Shown piece by piece: positions 36,501 to 48,048 of a stretch of DNA of 64,000 bases (position 1 is its first letter; every line of letters starts with the position of its first letter). The notes below the pieces were generated by a model that saw only the letters and a program-made list of their open reading frames with translations, ran no database searches and was not told where the DNA came from. The translations under genes and the position numbers were made by a program. This DNA comes from Leucogyrophana mollusca (lineage: Eukaryota > Basidiomycota > Agaricomycetes > Boletales), in assembly GCA_021014945.1 (NCBI GenBank), contig MU266365.1, positions 62,001 to 126,000 of the forward strand. Direction: 5' to 3'.

Positions 36501-37997
36501 TTATTCAGTATTCAACCTTCGCTCCTCATCGTCATCCTCAGCGACCTCCCTCTTACGCTTTTTGTCGTGGACGTCGCCGTCGTTCACATCCGCCACCGCC
36601 CGGAATTCTTCCCCGTTCGCAACATCGATATCTTCATCCACTCCGATTGTTTCCTCCGCAGGCGAGCATCCCGCACCACCTTGGTGACTGAGCCCGTCGA
36701 CGCCGTGGCCTCCTGCCTCGGGCAACCTGAATCCCGCGTAAGCATCGCGCTGCGTATGCATCAGCAAGTGGGCCAAGGTCGACAACCCCCGCCCGCCGCC
36801 ACTGTACCCATCCGTAGCTCGCCCCTTGCCTTTGCCCTTATCGACAGCTTTAGCTTTTCCCTTTCCCTTATCAACGGCTTTCCCCTTTCCCTTGTCGACG
36901 GCTTTCCCTTTCCCCTTCCCGTCGGCTACGTTCTCGCTGCCGTTGGGATCAGGCTCAGCAGTGACGCTATCGACTCCGGGGTGATTCAAGTGCGGTTGAT
37001 CTTCCATCAAGCGCGGTCGATCGTCCTCGTCGCCGGCGGCCAAGTGCGGGGCTTCAGTCATGAGCGTAGCACGTCGAATCTCTTCATACTCCTCCTGCTG
37101 CAGCTTCAAGGCAAAGGCATAATCAGGATCCATGCCTGAGAGGTCAAATCCTTGAGCGTCGCCTCGGTCATAGGGGGAAATGAGATCGCCCCATCCAGCC
37201 TTGCGGACTTGTTCTTCTACCGCCTCCCTATCAGCTCTGGCCTTTGCCAGCCGAGCTTCGGCCTTGGCTGCTTCCTCGTCGTAGATTCGCATGCACTCGA
37301 CCCGACCTGCATTTATCTCTTCAAGCTCCCGCATGACGGACTTCAACTCCACTGCAGCCTCTTCCCCTGACATCTGCCGAAAAGTGGTCAAACGCTCAAC
37401 CGTTCTTTCCTGGCGGACATCTAGCTCCGCCATCAGCTCGTCAGCTTTCGACGGGGCCTGCATAGGCTTCCGGTCAGCGTCAGCAACTAAAAATCCATGC
37501 AGGCACTAACCATCAACATGTCCATCATATCCGAGCGGCTGAAGTCTGTCTCCTCAGCTTCGTCAACGTAATAATCCTTTAACGCACGGTGCGACTGTAT
37601 GTGTGACGTTAATTAATACCAGGGTTAGCAGCAACGTATGAGTTCGCTAACCATCGGCCGCGTCAACCTCATCATCACATCTGGGTCGGACGCCGACGAC
37701 CCCCCTGCCATAGGTGAAACGGCATGACCGGTGTGGCCATCCATTGCATCACCGCGAACCCTCGCCTGCCGTGTAATCAAGTGTTAGTTACAACGCCCGG
37801 TATGGTCATATCCTCCTACTGACCACTACATCTGCCATCATATCGCTGTTGATAGAAGTGAGGCTGGGGAGACTCCCGCCATAGTCAGGGAGCCGGCTTG
37901 GACCAGCGACAGCGCTCATGTGCGACGAGGAGCCGATGTCAAACGAAGTGCGATCATTCAGTAAATCATTCAGACGAGATGAGAGCGAGGTAGTCAT
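36501..37997 (-). CDS. Acidic/basic repeat protein with coiled coil and UIM-like helix, function unknown
   Basis: Four exons (37997-37824, 37765-37652, 37594-37511, 37457-36501), all in phase 0, encode 442 residues. No named family was recognised. After a short disordered start, residues about 125-225 form a charged coiled coil (MRELEEINAGRVECMRIYDEEAAKAEARL). A helix DPDYAFALKLQQEEYEEI resembles a ubiquitin-interacting motif. Then a lysine-glycine repeat with KGKGKAVD units (about 36810-36930) ends in GKGKGRATDG. The C-terminus is very acidic and carries a nuclear-type cluster DKKRKREV. Nuclear location and ubiquitin binding are inferences. Every intron ends on a codon boundary, so skipping an exon would not disturb the frame. 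Such phase-0 symmetry across all junctions is uncommon in this window. Confidence 0.7.
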
Positions 37998-39110
37998 TTG
38001 TAGTAGGGGCGTTGACCGCTCTCGTCAGTCTGTTCTCGTCTCAATATTTAAAGGTGCTCAGGGTCAACGGTGACCTTTTTCTGAAATTCCGCGTTCCCTC
38101 CTCGTGTCCAGTGGTCCATCGTTCAGAAGGCGGAAGAGTAATCAGCCCCTAGGCTGTTACCTAAAATCCCCGTTGATCAGTTCTGAGTGACTCGGAGAGA
38201 CAAACGTGGTCAGGAAAAAGATCGCCATGTGGCAGCCCTGCGAGATAAGAAGCTCTATTTTTACGTCGATTTTGGCAATTTTGGAGAGATAATCGATCTT
38301 GCAAGTTGGCTGTGAACTTGATCCATTGAAACGTCAAACCAGAACGCCGACCTTTATACCGGCATCATATCCTCCACACGTCAATTGTTGGCCCAAATCA
38401 GCACGAGCCTTAGCCTGAGGTCACCCGTTGTCGCGAAGTCGATCGACACGGATGAAGTCGATGCAAGGTGCAGGGGCTCACTTCGAGTCGCTGAGGGAAT
38501 CTTGTGGACTCTTCCGGGTCTTGGTTTGTACAACAGTGGGGTCGTGACAAAGACTCTAGGTAACCTTCGCAATCCAGCAATCATGGCCCCCCGAGGGATG
38601 GGCAACAGTTCCCTGGCCTAACATACTTACCTGAACAGGAAAAAAATAAATATCCACTGGACTGGCGACCCTGGATATCGGCCGTCCCTTGACTATGGAT
38701 TCTACTGCATTCGAACCATGGCCTTGATGAAAACAGGACTCACAGAAAGTTACATTCTGGCGGTATCATGATTATCATAAGCTAACGTACCAGGCCACAC
38801 GTAACTCGGCCGCCTGCACCAAGAGTTAGAACCACCACTCAGACGTGGACCGATATTTTCTAAATCTGGCTTTTTTTGTGTCTGAGAACTACCACATCAG
38901 GCTGCAGGCAGCCTATAGGGGGCTAACAAAAAACGAGGATACCGCGCCAGGCAGAAAGCCGCCTACGTGCATATGCCATCTCATCTAGGTAATGGGATGT
39001 CCATAAGGGGAGGTGTGCATGCGTGCGGCGGAATGATTGTCAGGATGCATTTATTTAGATTGGGACAGTGAAGATCCCGCATACAGTACCGCGCTCATTT
39101 CCTATTATAG

Positions 39111-39182
39111 CAGTTTGCAAAACGGTAGACGTTCCATTTTCCAAAACAACGGCTCCACCTTCCCAGAAAGTAAGTGCGCCAG
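39111..39182 (+). repeat. Diverged inverted repeat, copy A
   Basis: The sequence from GCAGTTTGCAAAACG to AACGGCTCCACC matches the reverse complement of 39618-39684 with scattered substitutions. One plus-strand frame reads AVCKTVDVPFSKTTAPP. Confidence 0.65.
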
Positions 39183-39617
39183 CTCGGTACCCCACCAACC
39201 ACCCTGCCGACCCTCAGACTATACCATTGACGGTGAAAAGGCCACTCGGATCATGCTTGGACATCTTGACAACGGTCCCTAGCCGTCTTTCTGCTGCGTC
39301 AGATCCTATAAAGAATTCTTGAAGCAAAGCAAGTGAGGAGAACTAGGAAGACAGCCTGTGTTTGCGATGACGAGATCGAAAATTCCAGCCTAATGCCAGG
39401 TGTAGATGTGGACGAAAACTGAACCATATTGCTTTGACACCCATACCCATCATATACACGCAAAAAAGGACCGTGTACATTGCCGTGACGCACAGCACTT
39501 ATATTGCATCTCTATTTGTATCTAAACGATGTACCCACATTCACAATCAGCGGTGCGAGGAGCGAGCTAATGTAGATTGGCCGAAGTTCAAGCTCAAGTC
39601 CACCTGGTATGTGGGTC

Positions 39618-39684
39618 TGGTGCACTTTCCATGGTGGAGCCGTTGTTTGGGAAAATGGCGAAACGTATATCGTTTTGCAAGCTG
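39618..39684 (-). repeat. Diverged inverted repeat, copy B
   Basis: This is the partner of 39111-39182 in opposite orientation. Its minus-strand frame reads AACKTIYVSPFSQTTAPP and continues as an open frame of 68 codons without further similarity to copy A. Confidence 0.65.
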
Positions 39685-40072
39685 CTGTAACGCTTGCCTC
39701 ATAGCACGGGCTGGTCACCAGTCTACACAGAACAGCGCACCCATATGATCACAATATGACCCACGTGGCACATGAATAACTGGCAGCGTGGGCGATGGCC
39801 ACTCAACCGAACGTACATAAGCACGAACTGGACTCCCGTAGGCAGACCAAAGATTCGAAGGAAGACACTCGTTCCTTCTCAACAATGGGAGCCCCAGGTA
39901 CGCTGATAGTCAACTGGTGGAGCCGCTCAACGAGGAGCGACGTCGCATCATCTCTCGGGCTGGAGTCGGAACCAACCCGAAATTGAAGCACTATGCAGTT
40001 ATACACGTAAGGATTCTGATCTCTACTAGTACCTCCAAGGCTACATACTCTATCCAGCTGGGCGACCGAGCT

Positions 40073-40521
40073 TCAGACCAACAAATCTCCAGCTTCTTCG
40101 GCTTTATTCGCATCTTTCTGGTCGCCCTGCACATCCACCTTCACAAGCCCTTCGGTCTTCACAGCCTCAGAGGCATCCCCGTTCTTCGCTGCGACAGCTT
40201 TGCGGTACACCGTCCTGGTGCGCAAGAGGCTGACCGTGGCCATGATGACCGTGAACGCCGCGGCGTAGAATGCGTAAGGCTTAATGGCAGTCTCGCGCAA
40301 GCCAATATATAGCAGAACTACTGCAAAACTGAAGTTGGCAGCCATTACAAACGAGTCCTGAGGGTCACTTGGTCGATTCGACGGAAGGCGGAGATGGCTA
40401 CTGACCATAAGTTGGACGCTGTACGGAACCTGGATCCGCAACGGTAAGCGTGCCGGTACTGCACAACAAGGTGAAGAGATCCTTACAAGTGGAGAATTGT
40501 GACGACAGTGGGGTTCGACAT
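40073..40521 (-). CDS. Small two-helix membrane protein, paralog A
   Basis: Three exons (40521-40487, 40429-40406, 40328-40073; introns of 57 and 77 nt) give a 104-residue protein starting MSNPTVVTILHLFRTASN. Two hydrophobic helices (LCFAVVLLYIGL and FYAAAFTVIMATVSLL) flank the motif IKPYAF. A charged tail ends in EEAGDLLV. The motif LLYIGL...IKPYAF and the LLV ending recur in the next gene (LFYLGI...IKPYAY, EEGELLV). The two are therefore read as tandem paralogs on the same strand, about 430 bp apart. The family was not recognised. The second intron acceptor was chosen because it alone keeps the first helix open; exon 2 is 24 nt. Confidence 0.6.
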
Positions 40522-40950
40522 GTTGTGGGCTCCTCGGCTGAGATGAGTACTTGAGAATTGCACTTGAGTGTTTCAACTTGTAACCGTATGTTCCTAGCCC
40601 GCACGAGGTCCCCTCATACAGCATGTACAGCTCTCCCTCCAAATTCCGACATGACAACTCCCTTGTCTGATTGTGCCTCTCGGCGAATGATTGTGCCGAG
40701 CGACAGCTGCGCACGGATCTATTTGCGACTTAGAACACCGCGGGCTGGGGAACCGGACTCTGGATCTGGTGGAAACCTAGATAGAGCGCGCGTCAAACGC
40801 AGACAGTGCTACCAGGTATGTGAGCTGCAACATTTCTAGTGATCGTAAGGACAGGTAGGGAGGTGGTATTGAAGTAGTATTAACTGATGCTGACCCTCAT
40901 CACGCTAGCCAACTTGATCCAGAAGAGTAATGAAGAGTATCTCTGGTTAT

Positions 40951-41863
40951 TTACACCAGGAGCTCGCCTTCTTCCTTTCCTTCCTTCTCCATTCCTAGAT
41001 TGTGGTTAGATTCAGGTTTGACTCCCTTCTCGAGCCCATCGAGGGTCGCCTCTTCAGCACCTCCATCCTCAGGCAGGCTTATTTCCTGAGGATAGCGGCG
41101 CACGGCTGCATAGATGAACTGGAAGCCCCCCACGACGGCCATAAAACAGGCGGCACCGAGGAAGGTCGGCAGCAGGATACCATTTCGACTCAATGCCGTT
41201 CTGCCTAAGGTTATCCCGTTATAAATGCTGGCCAAGCCGATTAACCCTTCAAGTTGAAGGTTAGGTGGGAGGTATGCATGTTGTGAATCAGTGATTGCAT
41301 TTTATGCAATGAAGTGAAGGTCGTACCACGGCTGGAAAGAACGCAGGTTAAGGCTGGATGGAAACGTGGTCCGTCGTGAATGCACTTACAACACTCGTAT
41401 CCAACGACTGGGCGACTTTCCCGCTGCGGTACGAGCCTTCTGCAGGTCTGCCCATTCTTCCAGGTTCTCGCCCGCGCTGTCGGGTGCGATAAGCTTGAAG
41501 ATGTGCCACCAGGCACTGACAACGAATGCGACAACGAGGATGTATGCTTTAGCGACGAGGATATATAGCCCCGCGATGTAGGCGTAGGGCTTAATTTCAG
41601 GGTACTGTATGCCGAGGTAGAACAGTACAATCGAGACGCTTGGAAATGAGAGAACGGGTCAGCACAGCAAGCAAGTGGGGCGACAAGGGTGCCAGCGGCG
41701 AGCATAAGTACCAGAGGTGGTTTATTCCGGTCGATCTTCATGATATAGTGAGCAGGTGATAGCACAACACCTGGCAGAGAAATACTTACAGCATAATAAA
41801 ATGTGTGAATAAGGTGCTGGCCATGGATTTGGTCTTGGGGGATAGAGAAATCTGAAACGGCAT
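40951..41863 (-). CDS. Membrane protein, paralog B
   Basis: Four exons (41863-41790, 41638-41390, 41331-41246, 41204-40951) keep phase and give 220 residues. Helices are FTHFIMLVSIVLFYLGI, YIAGLYILVAKAYILVVAFVV and FLGAACFMAVVGGFQFIYAAV, with IKPYAY between the first two. A stretch of about 70 residues between helix 2 and helix 3, including a His/Thr-rich piece, is absent from paralog A. The 151-nt first intron is long for this genome and may hide a second small exon; the region upstream to 42115 also contains an open frame with a possible alternative start. The last intron is 41 nt. No known family was recognised and no catalytic motif is present. Confidence 0.5.
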
Positions 41864-42948
41864 GGTGGTCGATGATAGAAAGAAAGACGCCTAACGGTAA
41901 CACACTGGTGTTTGCCCTGGGGCAGTGCGGAACCCCTGCAAAGGGCGCGCCGCCGCGCTTATGGTGGTGCAAGGTACGATCTTGATGATGCGGCTGTCTA
42001 ATAATATTTGTGTGAACTGGAGATAAACCTGATCAGTCCCGCTCACCAGAAGCCGGCAACTACGTTCACGCAGCGCCGACGGTGGGATGGGAGGTTCGGG
42101 CCGGGCGCTGCTCATAGAGGGGCGTTAGGCATGGACCTCGGGTCCATTCGCAGGGCCATATAGGTCATTGTTGAGCGTTCATGTACACATCCTCACATAC
42201 CGTGCTATAGGATCTCGGTGCTGCACGTCTGTTTCCCCCCTCGGCCTGCTCCAACGGTTATTCTGAGAATTAAGTACAGTACTTGCAGATTTGCCGCGCG
42301 GCGGGGGAGGGTGTGAGGAGTGCGGGAGAGGCCATGAATGGATGCCGACTATCCGTGGCCGAGTTTCCGTTTCCAGCACTTCCCTTGAACAGCGTACTTT
42401 GTACGTCTGAGGTCGAACGAAATTCCCCGTGTGTTTCGAATGTATATCCGTGTTTATAACGCCACGGGAGTCCCAGTGAGGTCGTCCTTGGAGAAGAACG
42501 GTTTGTACCCCAATTGCATAAAGTTAACTCCAAAATTACGTCGAACCTCCGAGCACTTGCGTGACCAAATTAGTAGAGAAAGGCCACACCATTTTGGCCA
42601 AACGTCCAGCTTACTGCACAGGCTCTTACAGGCGTCAGACCAAATATCACCACCCCACCTCACCCCGACCCACAAACGATCCGCCTGTATAAAAAGCAAA
42701 ACACAGGAATATCGTCACGGCAATATCGTACAACGCAACTTCGAGTCCAACACGTCCATGTCGTATCGTATACCTACTCACACACGCCCCAACGCACCAG
42801 GGTCCGCGCTCCAAGCGTGAGCTAGCCCTCCGCAAACGCAAAGCCCGTGTAGGAGCCCAGGTCGCGAAGCTATCGTAGCGTCCTTTCGCCACAGGGCGAT
42901 CATGCACCCCCCAAGTCCTATACCCGCCACCAGCCCTAACAAAATGCT
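41864..42948. other. Intergenic region
   Basis: This contains the promoter side of paralog B, possibly with an unresolved 5' exon up to 42115, and the 3' flank of the DUF6534-type gene. No separate gene is supported. Confidence 0.4.
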
Positions 42949-44999
42949 TCATGGCTCAACACTGAGGACAAGCGAGGCTGGGTTGCTATCAGTGCCAAGA
43001 ACCGAGCACACGTCGGTGCGGGTACACGGCAGCGACTGCGAGGTGGCCCGGCTCCCCGGAACCGATATCGTCGCGAAAGTAAATTCGGGACACACGAACT
43101 AATTGCATAACATCACATCACATCAGCTCCGAGTTGAAAAAGCGGAGGAAAAGACAGTGGGGAGGGACGCACATTATCGACTTCGACGAGCTCCCTGAGG
43201 AGGATACGGGAGTTCAGCCTGGCTCGTGCGTCCATGAGCACAATAACGAGAGCAGTATAAAACTGGGGACGTGGGGACGTACACGCTGAGGAATGAGTTC
43301 AGGTAGCCTATATATGCATGTCAGAGATGTATGCGTGAGCGTTGCAAAAGTGGAGAGGAGGAGACGCATACAATGGCTCATGAGGATGTATGGCACGAGA
43401 AAGGCGCCGTTGTGTGGGCAGACAAGAAACTAATCACATAGCACTGTCAGGCGCTTCACAATGCAGGATGGGAAGAGACGAATAGACTTGCGAGTATGAG
43501 GAAGACAGTCACGTCCAAACTGTGGTAAATCAGACGAGATAGCAGCTACCAGCCAGTACAACCCACCTCGTGATCAAACCAACATTCACGACAAGAACGG
43601 TCAATTTCGTGATAAGCCCGCCAAGCCTGCGTGCATCAGCATATATATACATGCAACCACCCGGGGAACTACGCACCTCCCAATCCCCGTCCGTGACTTG
43701 TGAAACAGGTAGACCTGCGACGCAGCGATGAGGATGTCGCAGGCAATCGAGGAGAAGTAGAATAGCGATGCTGGAAGCTGGATCCCTTGCATCAGATGGC
43801 ACGGTAACTTGGAGAAAGCCCAGTTAGTGGACACGTACGTTGCTAACACGCGTGTGGTCCCACGATGGATCTTTGATCCTACACGGAATCAGCAAGAGTC
43901 GTCGAGTCAGACAGGCACGCATATATGCTCACGTTTTCGCGATCATACCTCCGAGGCGCACGACCGTCAATGTGACGAACACACAAGACAATACATCAAT
44001 CTTACCTCCACCGCACGCTAAACAGCGACGTCAGTAGATATATGCGCACCGAGAAACCAGTAGCTTACCAAGGCCCACGAACGCGAGAACGACCTTGGTC
44101 GTGTATAAGCGAGTGTATAGGTGATTGGTATGAGCAAGTGGACCTACGATGGGTATGGTGAGATGCATATTGTTGAAACTAACTGTGTTAGACGAAGTTA
44201 GAAACGGACGGTGCGGGTCAAAATGTGACGTACGTCGCCATATTCGGAGCGCGTAGGTGCTGTGATGGATTGCATAAGTTGGTTATATGAAAGAGGGAAC
44301 GAGAGAGACGACTACAGTTGTACAAGAAAGGCGACGATAGACTGGACTGAAGTCAGATGTCAATTGACATGGCATTCAATGAACAAATACACACCGAAAC
44401 TGCCATGGCAGCCTTTGAGTTAGTACAATTAGCAAATCTGATTTATTTCTCCGGGAAGAGCGGAAAACGTATTACCTCGAACGTCCTACAAATAGGGATG
44501 TCAAACGAATGAATTGGAACATACGTGTAGTGAGAGCCTGCCTGGATATATGCGACATGACTATATAGTCACCTTTCCATACAATCGAGTAGTGGTATAC
44601 GGACGCGACGACGAGGATTAGCTGGGCTGTATCTAATAGCCTTTAATTCCCCCACGTGAGCAAAGGTTTGGAAAAGGCAGAAACAGCCGTAGTATACCAT
44701 AGGAAAGCCACCTGACATGCAACAAGGTCAGAGAAGGAAAGAAGGGGAAAGATGTACGGACGAGTGTTTTCATGGACACGCTGTCGTTTGTGTACGTGCG
44801 ATAGTAATACCATGTCTGGGCGAGTGTGAAGCCGTAGAAGCTAGAAAGAAAGTTAGTAGCGTGTTATCTGAGAATGAAATCATGGATGCGAACACGCTGG
44901 AGATAATTACGCCTGCAAGGTTAGGTTTTAGCGCGTACTTGGTCACCAAGACTGGACATTACCAATGAAATGAGATGCGAGGAGGGAAGTGGTGACCAT
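42949..44999 (-). CDS. DUF6534-type multi-pass membrane protein, irregular gene structure
   Basis: Many short exons carry the signatures of an agaricomycete seven-helix family ending in a DUF6534 domain: FYGFTLAQTWYYYRTY, MKTLVAFLW, DTAQLILVVASVYHYS, ALRIWRLS, VLATYVSTNWAFSKLP, SLFYFSSIACDILIAAS, VYLFHKSRTGIGR, KLTVLVVNVGLITS, YLNSFLS and MDARARLNSR. The likely start is MVTTSLLASHFIG at 44999 and the stop is at 42949. Three junctions do not fit. The donor after SVFAS would be GA rather than GT. The exon pair VAFLW/DTAQL is off by one base and creates TGA. The exon before SKIHRG is in the wrong phase. Either I missed exons or the gene is decaying. The function is unknown; relatives are annotated only as membrane proteins. 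Confidence 0.5.
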
Positions 45000-45764
45000 T
45001 GTAGAAAACTCAAACGAGGGTGAGGAAGGAAGGAGAGCGGGTGGGGCAGAGAGGGCTCATGAGGGCCTCGGGAAGAGCAGCATTTTACATGTCCACGCTG
45101 GACGGAGAGCTTCGATGGGGGATAATGAAAGGACGAAAGAGGAGATATATTGGGGTAACGGCAGCTCTAGAATCTACAGCAATCCTCTTCCATGGCAGAA
45201 AACCGAAGCGCCATAACCAGATCCGTGCACCCGAGAGTCAAAACAGAACGCACGCTGTGTCACTGTCACAGCAACCTGCGTTCCTGTCCCTGTCGATATT
45301 GACTGTTTTCGAAAAGGCCAAGTGCATAACAAACTGGCTAGCTTCAAACGCCGTAGACGATACCGTGTTCGCACTCTGGAGAAGCGATGAGGGACGGCTC
45401 CAGCTACTTCCATGCATTTCTGTTACGATGGACCGTAAACTGCTAGTCTAGAGTCAGCATTGCCCACCTATGTCGCCATCTCGTTCTACAGCTGCAAGAG
45501 GTATGGTCCATTCGCATAAAGTCAGCACTGACGTTAGGGACAAGTTAGAGTAGGTTAGAGTCGGCGACTCGATGAGTAAAGTTGAAGTTGAAGGTCAAAT
45601 GCGAAAGGCTCCGAATCAAAATTCAGAGCCCAGAGCCGGCAAGGCAGCCATACCGTAGAGTTTCTGAACCTTCGACCAGCGTCACTGCAAGTTCTTCTCT
45701 CCACTTTCATATTGTTGCTTATCTAGCGACGTAACACGTCTGTTCCAAGCTTCACGCAAGCAAC
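45000..45764. other. Divergent intergenic region
   Basis: No gene is supported between the DUF6534-type gene (-) and the kinase gene (+). Overlapping open frames on both strands at 45020-45451 lack domains. Confidence 0.45.
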
Positions 45765-47324
45765 ATGAGTCCAAGGATCCTCGGCCCCAGCGACTATTCC
45801 CCGATCAAGACTCTAGGTGTTGGAAGTGCGGGTGAAGTGAACCTCGCAGTACACGACGTCACGGGAGAGAAAGTATGTCGTATGCCCTTCACTATTCCGC
45901 CTTGCACGAAGCTCTTTTATGTTTTAGGTCGCAGTGAAAATCATCCCTCGTACACATAATATTACTTCTAGTTCTATCATGCAACCAGACCACCTTACTA
46001 CGTCCACGGAAGCAATCACGGGGCAGCGATCGGAAAGTTCGCAAGAGATCCGTGCCTTTCGTGAAGCCGCTCTCTCCAAGTTCCTCCATCATCCGCATAT
46101 ATGCCGCTTGCACGAATTGATTGTGCACCCGCGTTATTATTACTTGGTTTTTGAATACGTCTCATGTGGGTCAATGCTCGACTATGTCATCCGTCACGGC
46201 AGGGTACGTGAGCATGTTGCGCGCAAGTTCGCTCGTCAAATCGGCAGCGCTCTCAATTACTGTCACCGGAATAACGTCGTCCATCGAGGTTCGTGGCAGA
46301 TCGCTATCGTTTATCAGCCCTGAAACATCTCTTCCAGACCTCAAGCTCCAGGATATACTTATCTCAGACACTGGGGATGTTAAGATAACTGATTTTGGCC
46401 TATCAAACGTCTACAGCCCCGCCGAGTGTCTGTCGACGATCTGCAGCGGGTCATACTTTCCTGCCCCCGAGCTCATACATGGAAAGCCATACGTGGGACC
46501 CGCGGTCGACGTATGGAGCTTCGGGATCGTGCTATATACACTTGTCTGTGGGAAGGTCCCCTTCGACGGTGAAAGCATTCCGGCGCTCCACGCAAAGATC
46601 AAGCGCGGGTTAATCGTCTATCCCGCACGGTTGAGTACAGGTTCGTAATTTTGTGCTGCTACCTCGAGCGCACCTTGATATCCCTCACGAAGAATGCAAG
46701 GATTTACTTTCACGTATGCTCGCCACGAATCCGACCTTACGCGCTACTCTCATGGACGTCCTCGAGCATCCGTGGATGCTCCGCGACTTTAATGGCCCTC
46801 CGGATTCCCATCTGCCACACCGTGAACCACTCTGTCCTAATGATCTGGAACCGCGAATCATCAAGGAAATGAAAGCATTCGGCCTTGGCACTGAGGACGA
46901 AATCAAACTTGATCTTGTGCAGGCGCTCCAGGCTGATGCGTACCGGCATGCACTCGAAATATGGAAGTGCAACGAGCGCCGGTGCAATGAAAGCAAACGA
47001 TGCTCGGAGTCCAGCTTCAACTCCAACACATCCTTCACCATCTCCGAAGGACCAGACCCTACTCCCCCAAAACAAAATCTGACGGTCCCGCCACCCTCGA
47101 AACCTTCAACTCGCCTATCTAAATATATTTCCCATTTCCTCAGGTTCTTGTCCCTCTTCTTTTCCCCGAGGACGACACTGCCGACCCCACAAACGCATAA
47201 CTCCATGGATCGCGGTTCTTGTGTGCCTATGGACCCGACGTTGGGTTTCCACCCCCTTATATCCATGTACTATCTCGTCCGCGAAAAGCTTGAGCGCGAG
47301 AAGTCTTTGGCCCAGGCTACTTAG
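45765..47324 (+). CDS. KIN1/MARK-like Ser/Thr kinase, C-terminally short, altered catalytic loop
   Basis: Four exons (45765-45872, 45928-46288, 46338-46640, 46693-47324; introns 55, 49 and 52 nt) give 467 residues. Kinase subdomains are in order: glycine loop [13 protein letters not shown] lysine, FREAAL glutamate helix, [13 protein letters not shown] hinge, [23 protein letters not shown], catalytic loop, [34 protein letters not shown] and HPWMLRDF. It is closest to fungal KIN1, which acts in polarity and exocytosis. The catalytic loop reads [10 protein letters not shown] where KIN1 has HRDLKIENIL, so the invariant magnesium-binding Asn is Asp. The CGS-type activation segment is also altered ([12 protein letters not shown]). 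KIN1 proteins are usually near 1000 residues with a C-terminal KA1 domain; this one stops after [19 protein letters not shown]. It looks like a truncated, possibly weak or inactive paralog. Confidence 0.85.
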
Positions 47325-47581
47325 CGTACTCCGGCCTCAATGGCGCACCCAGTGTCCACAAAAGCCCACCTCCAGTTAGACGTATGTTCCCCCGCTGGCC
47401 GAACGCCAGGAACATTCAAGGCACTGGCGTGAAATGTCCGCGCTGATCATCTCCGTCGTCCTTTGAGGCGCGGTTGGTTCCCATAAGCCGCACCCCGGTA
47501 GTCCGCACCCATCTACACTCAGAGCCACTTAACCGGTCCAGGTCGCACTGATGTATATTCTTTCTCAAGACATCCGTACAG

Positions 47582-48048
47582 CTATTTCGAAGGTTCCTCG
47601 ACGCAAACCTTGAAGGCGGCCGTCTCCCTGTGCTCAAGATCTACGTCCTGGCGTATCCATTCCTTATCACTGTATCCTGCAACCGTGTTCAATCCCGAAG
47701 ATAGCGGCCAGAAAGAAAGTAAGCCATACCAAAAACCGCGCCTTTGCAGTCCCTGTTCTTATAGAACTTGATGTCAGGCTGAATGATGTGGTCCTCGTAT
47801 TGGTGAGCCGAGCTTGAGAAAACGAAGGACGAAACGACGTGGCAGTCGAAATCTCCCAGGTTTGTGCAAACGCAAGAATCAATTTTCTGTGTGCCGTTGA
47901 AATATTTGTGGTCCCCGTTACAGTCCGTTTCGGAGTATATGTCCACAGCCCATTGTCCGAAATGCGGCGTGCTGCGGTATGCACACTTGTTGCGGGCGAA
48001 ACTGCTCGTGGTGAGCGCCGCCAGGACAATAATCGCCAATGAGTGCAT
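47582..48048 (-). CDS. Small secreted cysteine-containing protein 2
   Basis: Two exons (48048-47730 and 47676-47582, 53-nt intron) encode 137 residues. The signal peptide MHSLAIIVLAALTTSSFA is followed by CAYRSTPHFGQWAVDIYS, DCNG, NLGDFDC, SFVFSS, KNRDCKG and, after the intron, a strand ending KVCVEEPSK. It matches the protein at 25397-25858 over its whole length, with identical CAYR, PHFGQWAVD, NGT, RDCKG and FG positions and the same phase-1 intron. The mature chain has seven cysteines, against five in the paralog. It lies tail to tail with the KIN1-like gene. An apoplastic or wall-associated role is plausible but not shown. Confidence 0.83.

Larger units (their letters stand above)
37998..40072. 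other. 2-kb gene-poor stretch with inverted duplicated fragment
   Basis: No intact gene is supported. Two related fragments in opposite orientation lie at 39111-39182 (+) and 39618-39684 (-). Both can be read as ACKT..V.PFS.TTAPP, but neither extends into a convincing gene. They may be remnants of a duplicated small gene. Confidence 0.45.

Noticed and set aside
45020..45451. 143-codon plus-strand open frame between the DUF6534-type gene and the kinase
   Set aside because: It has low-information composition, overlapping open frames on both strands, and no recognisable motif.
46685..47266. 193-codon minus-strand open frame antisense to the kinase gene
   Set aside because: It is fully antisense to exon 4 of the KIN1-like gene, whose coding frame is supported by family motifs. 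Long antisense frames are expected at this base composition.
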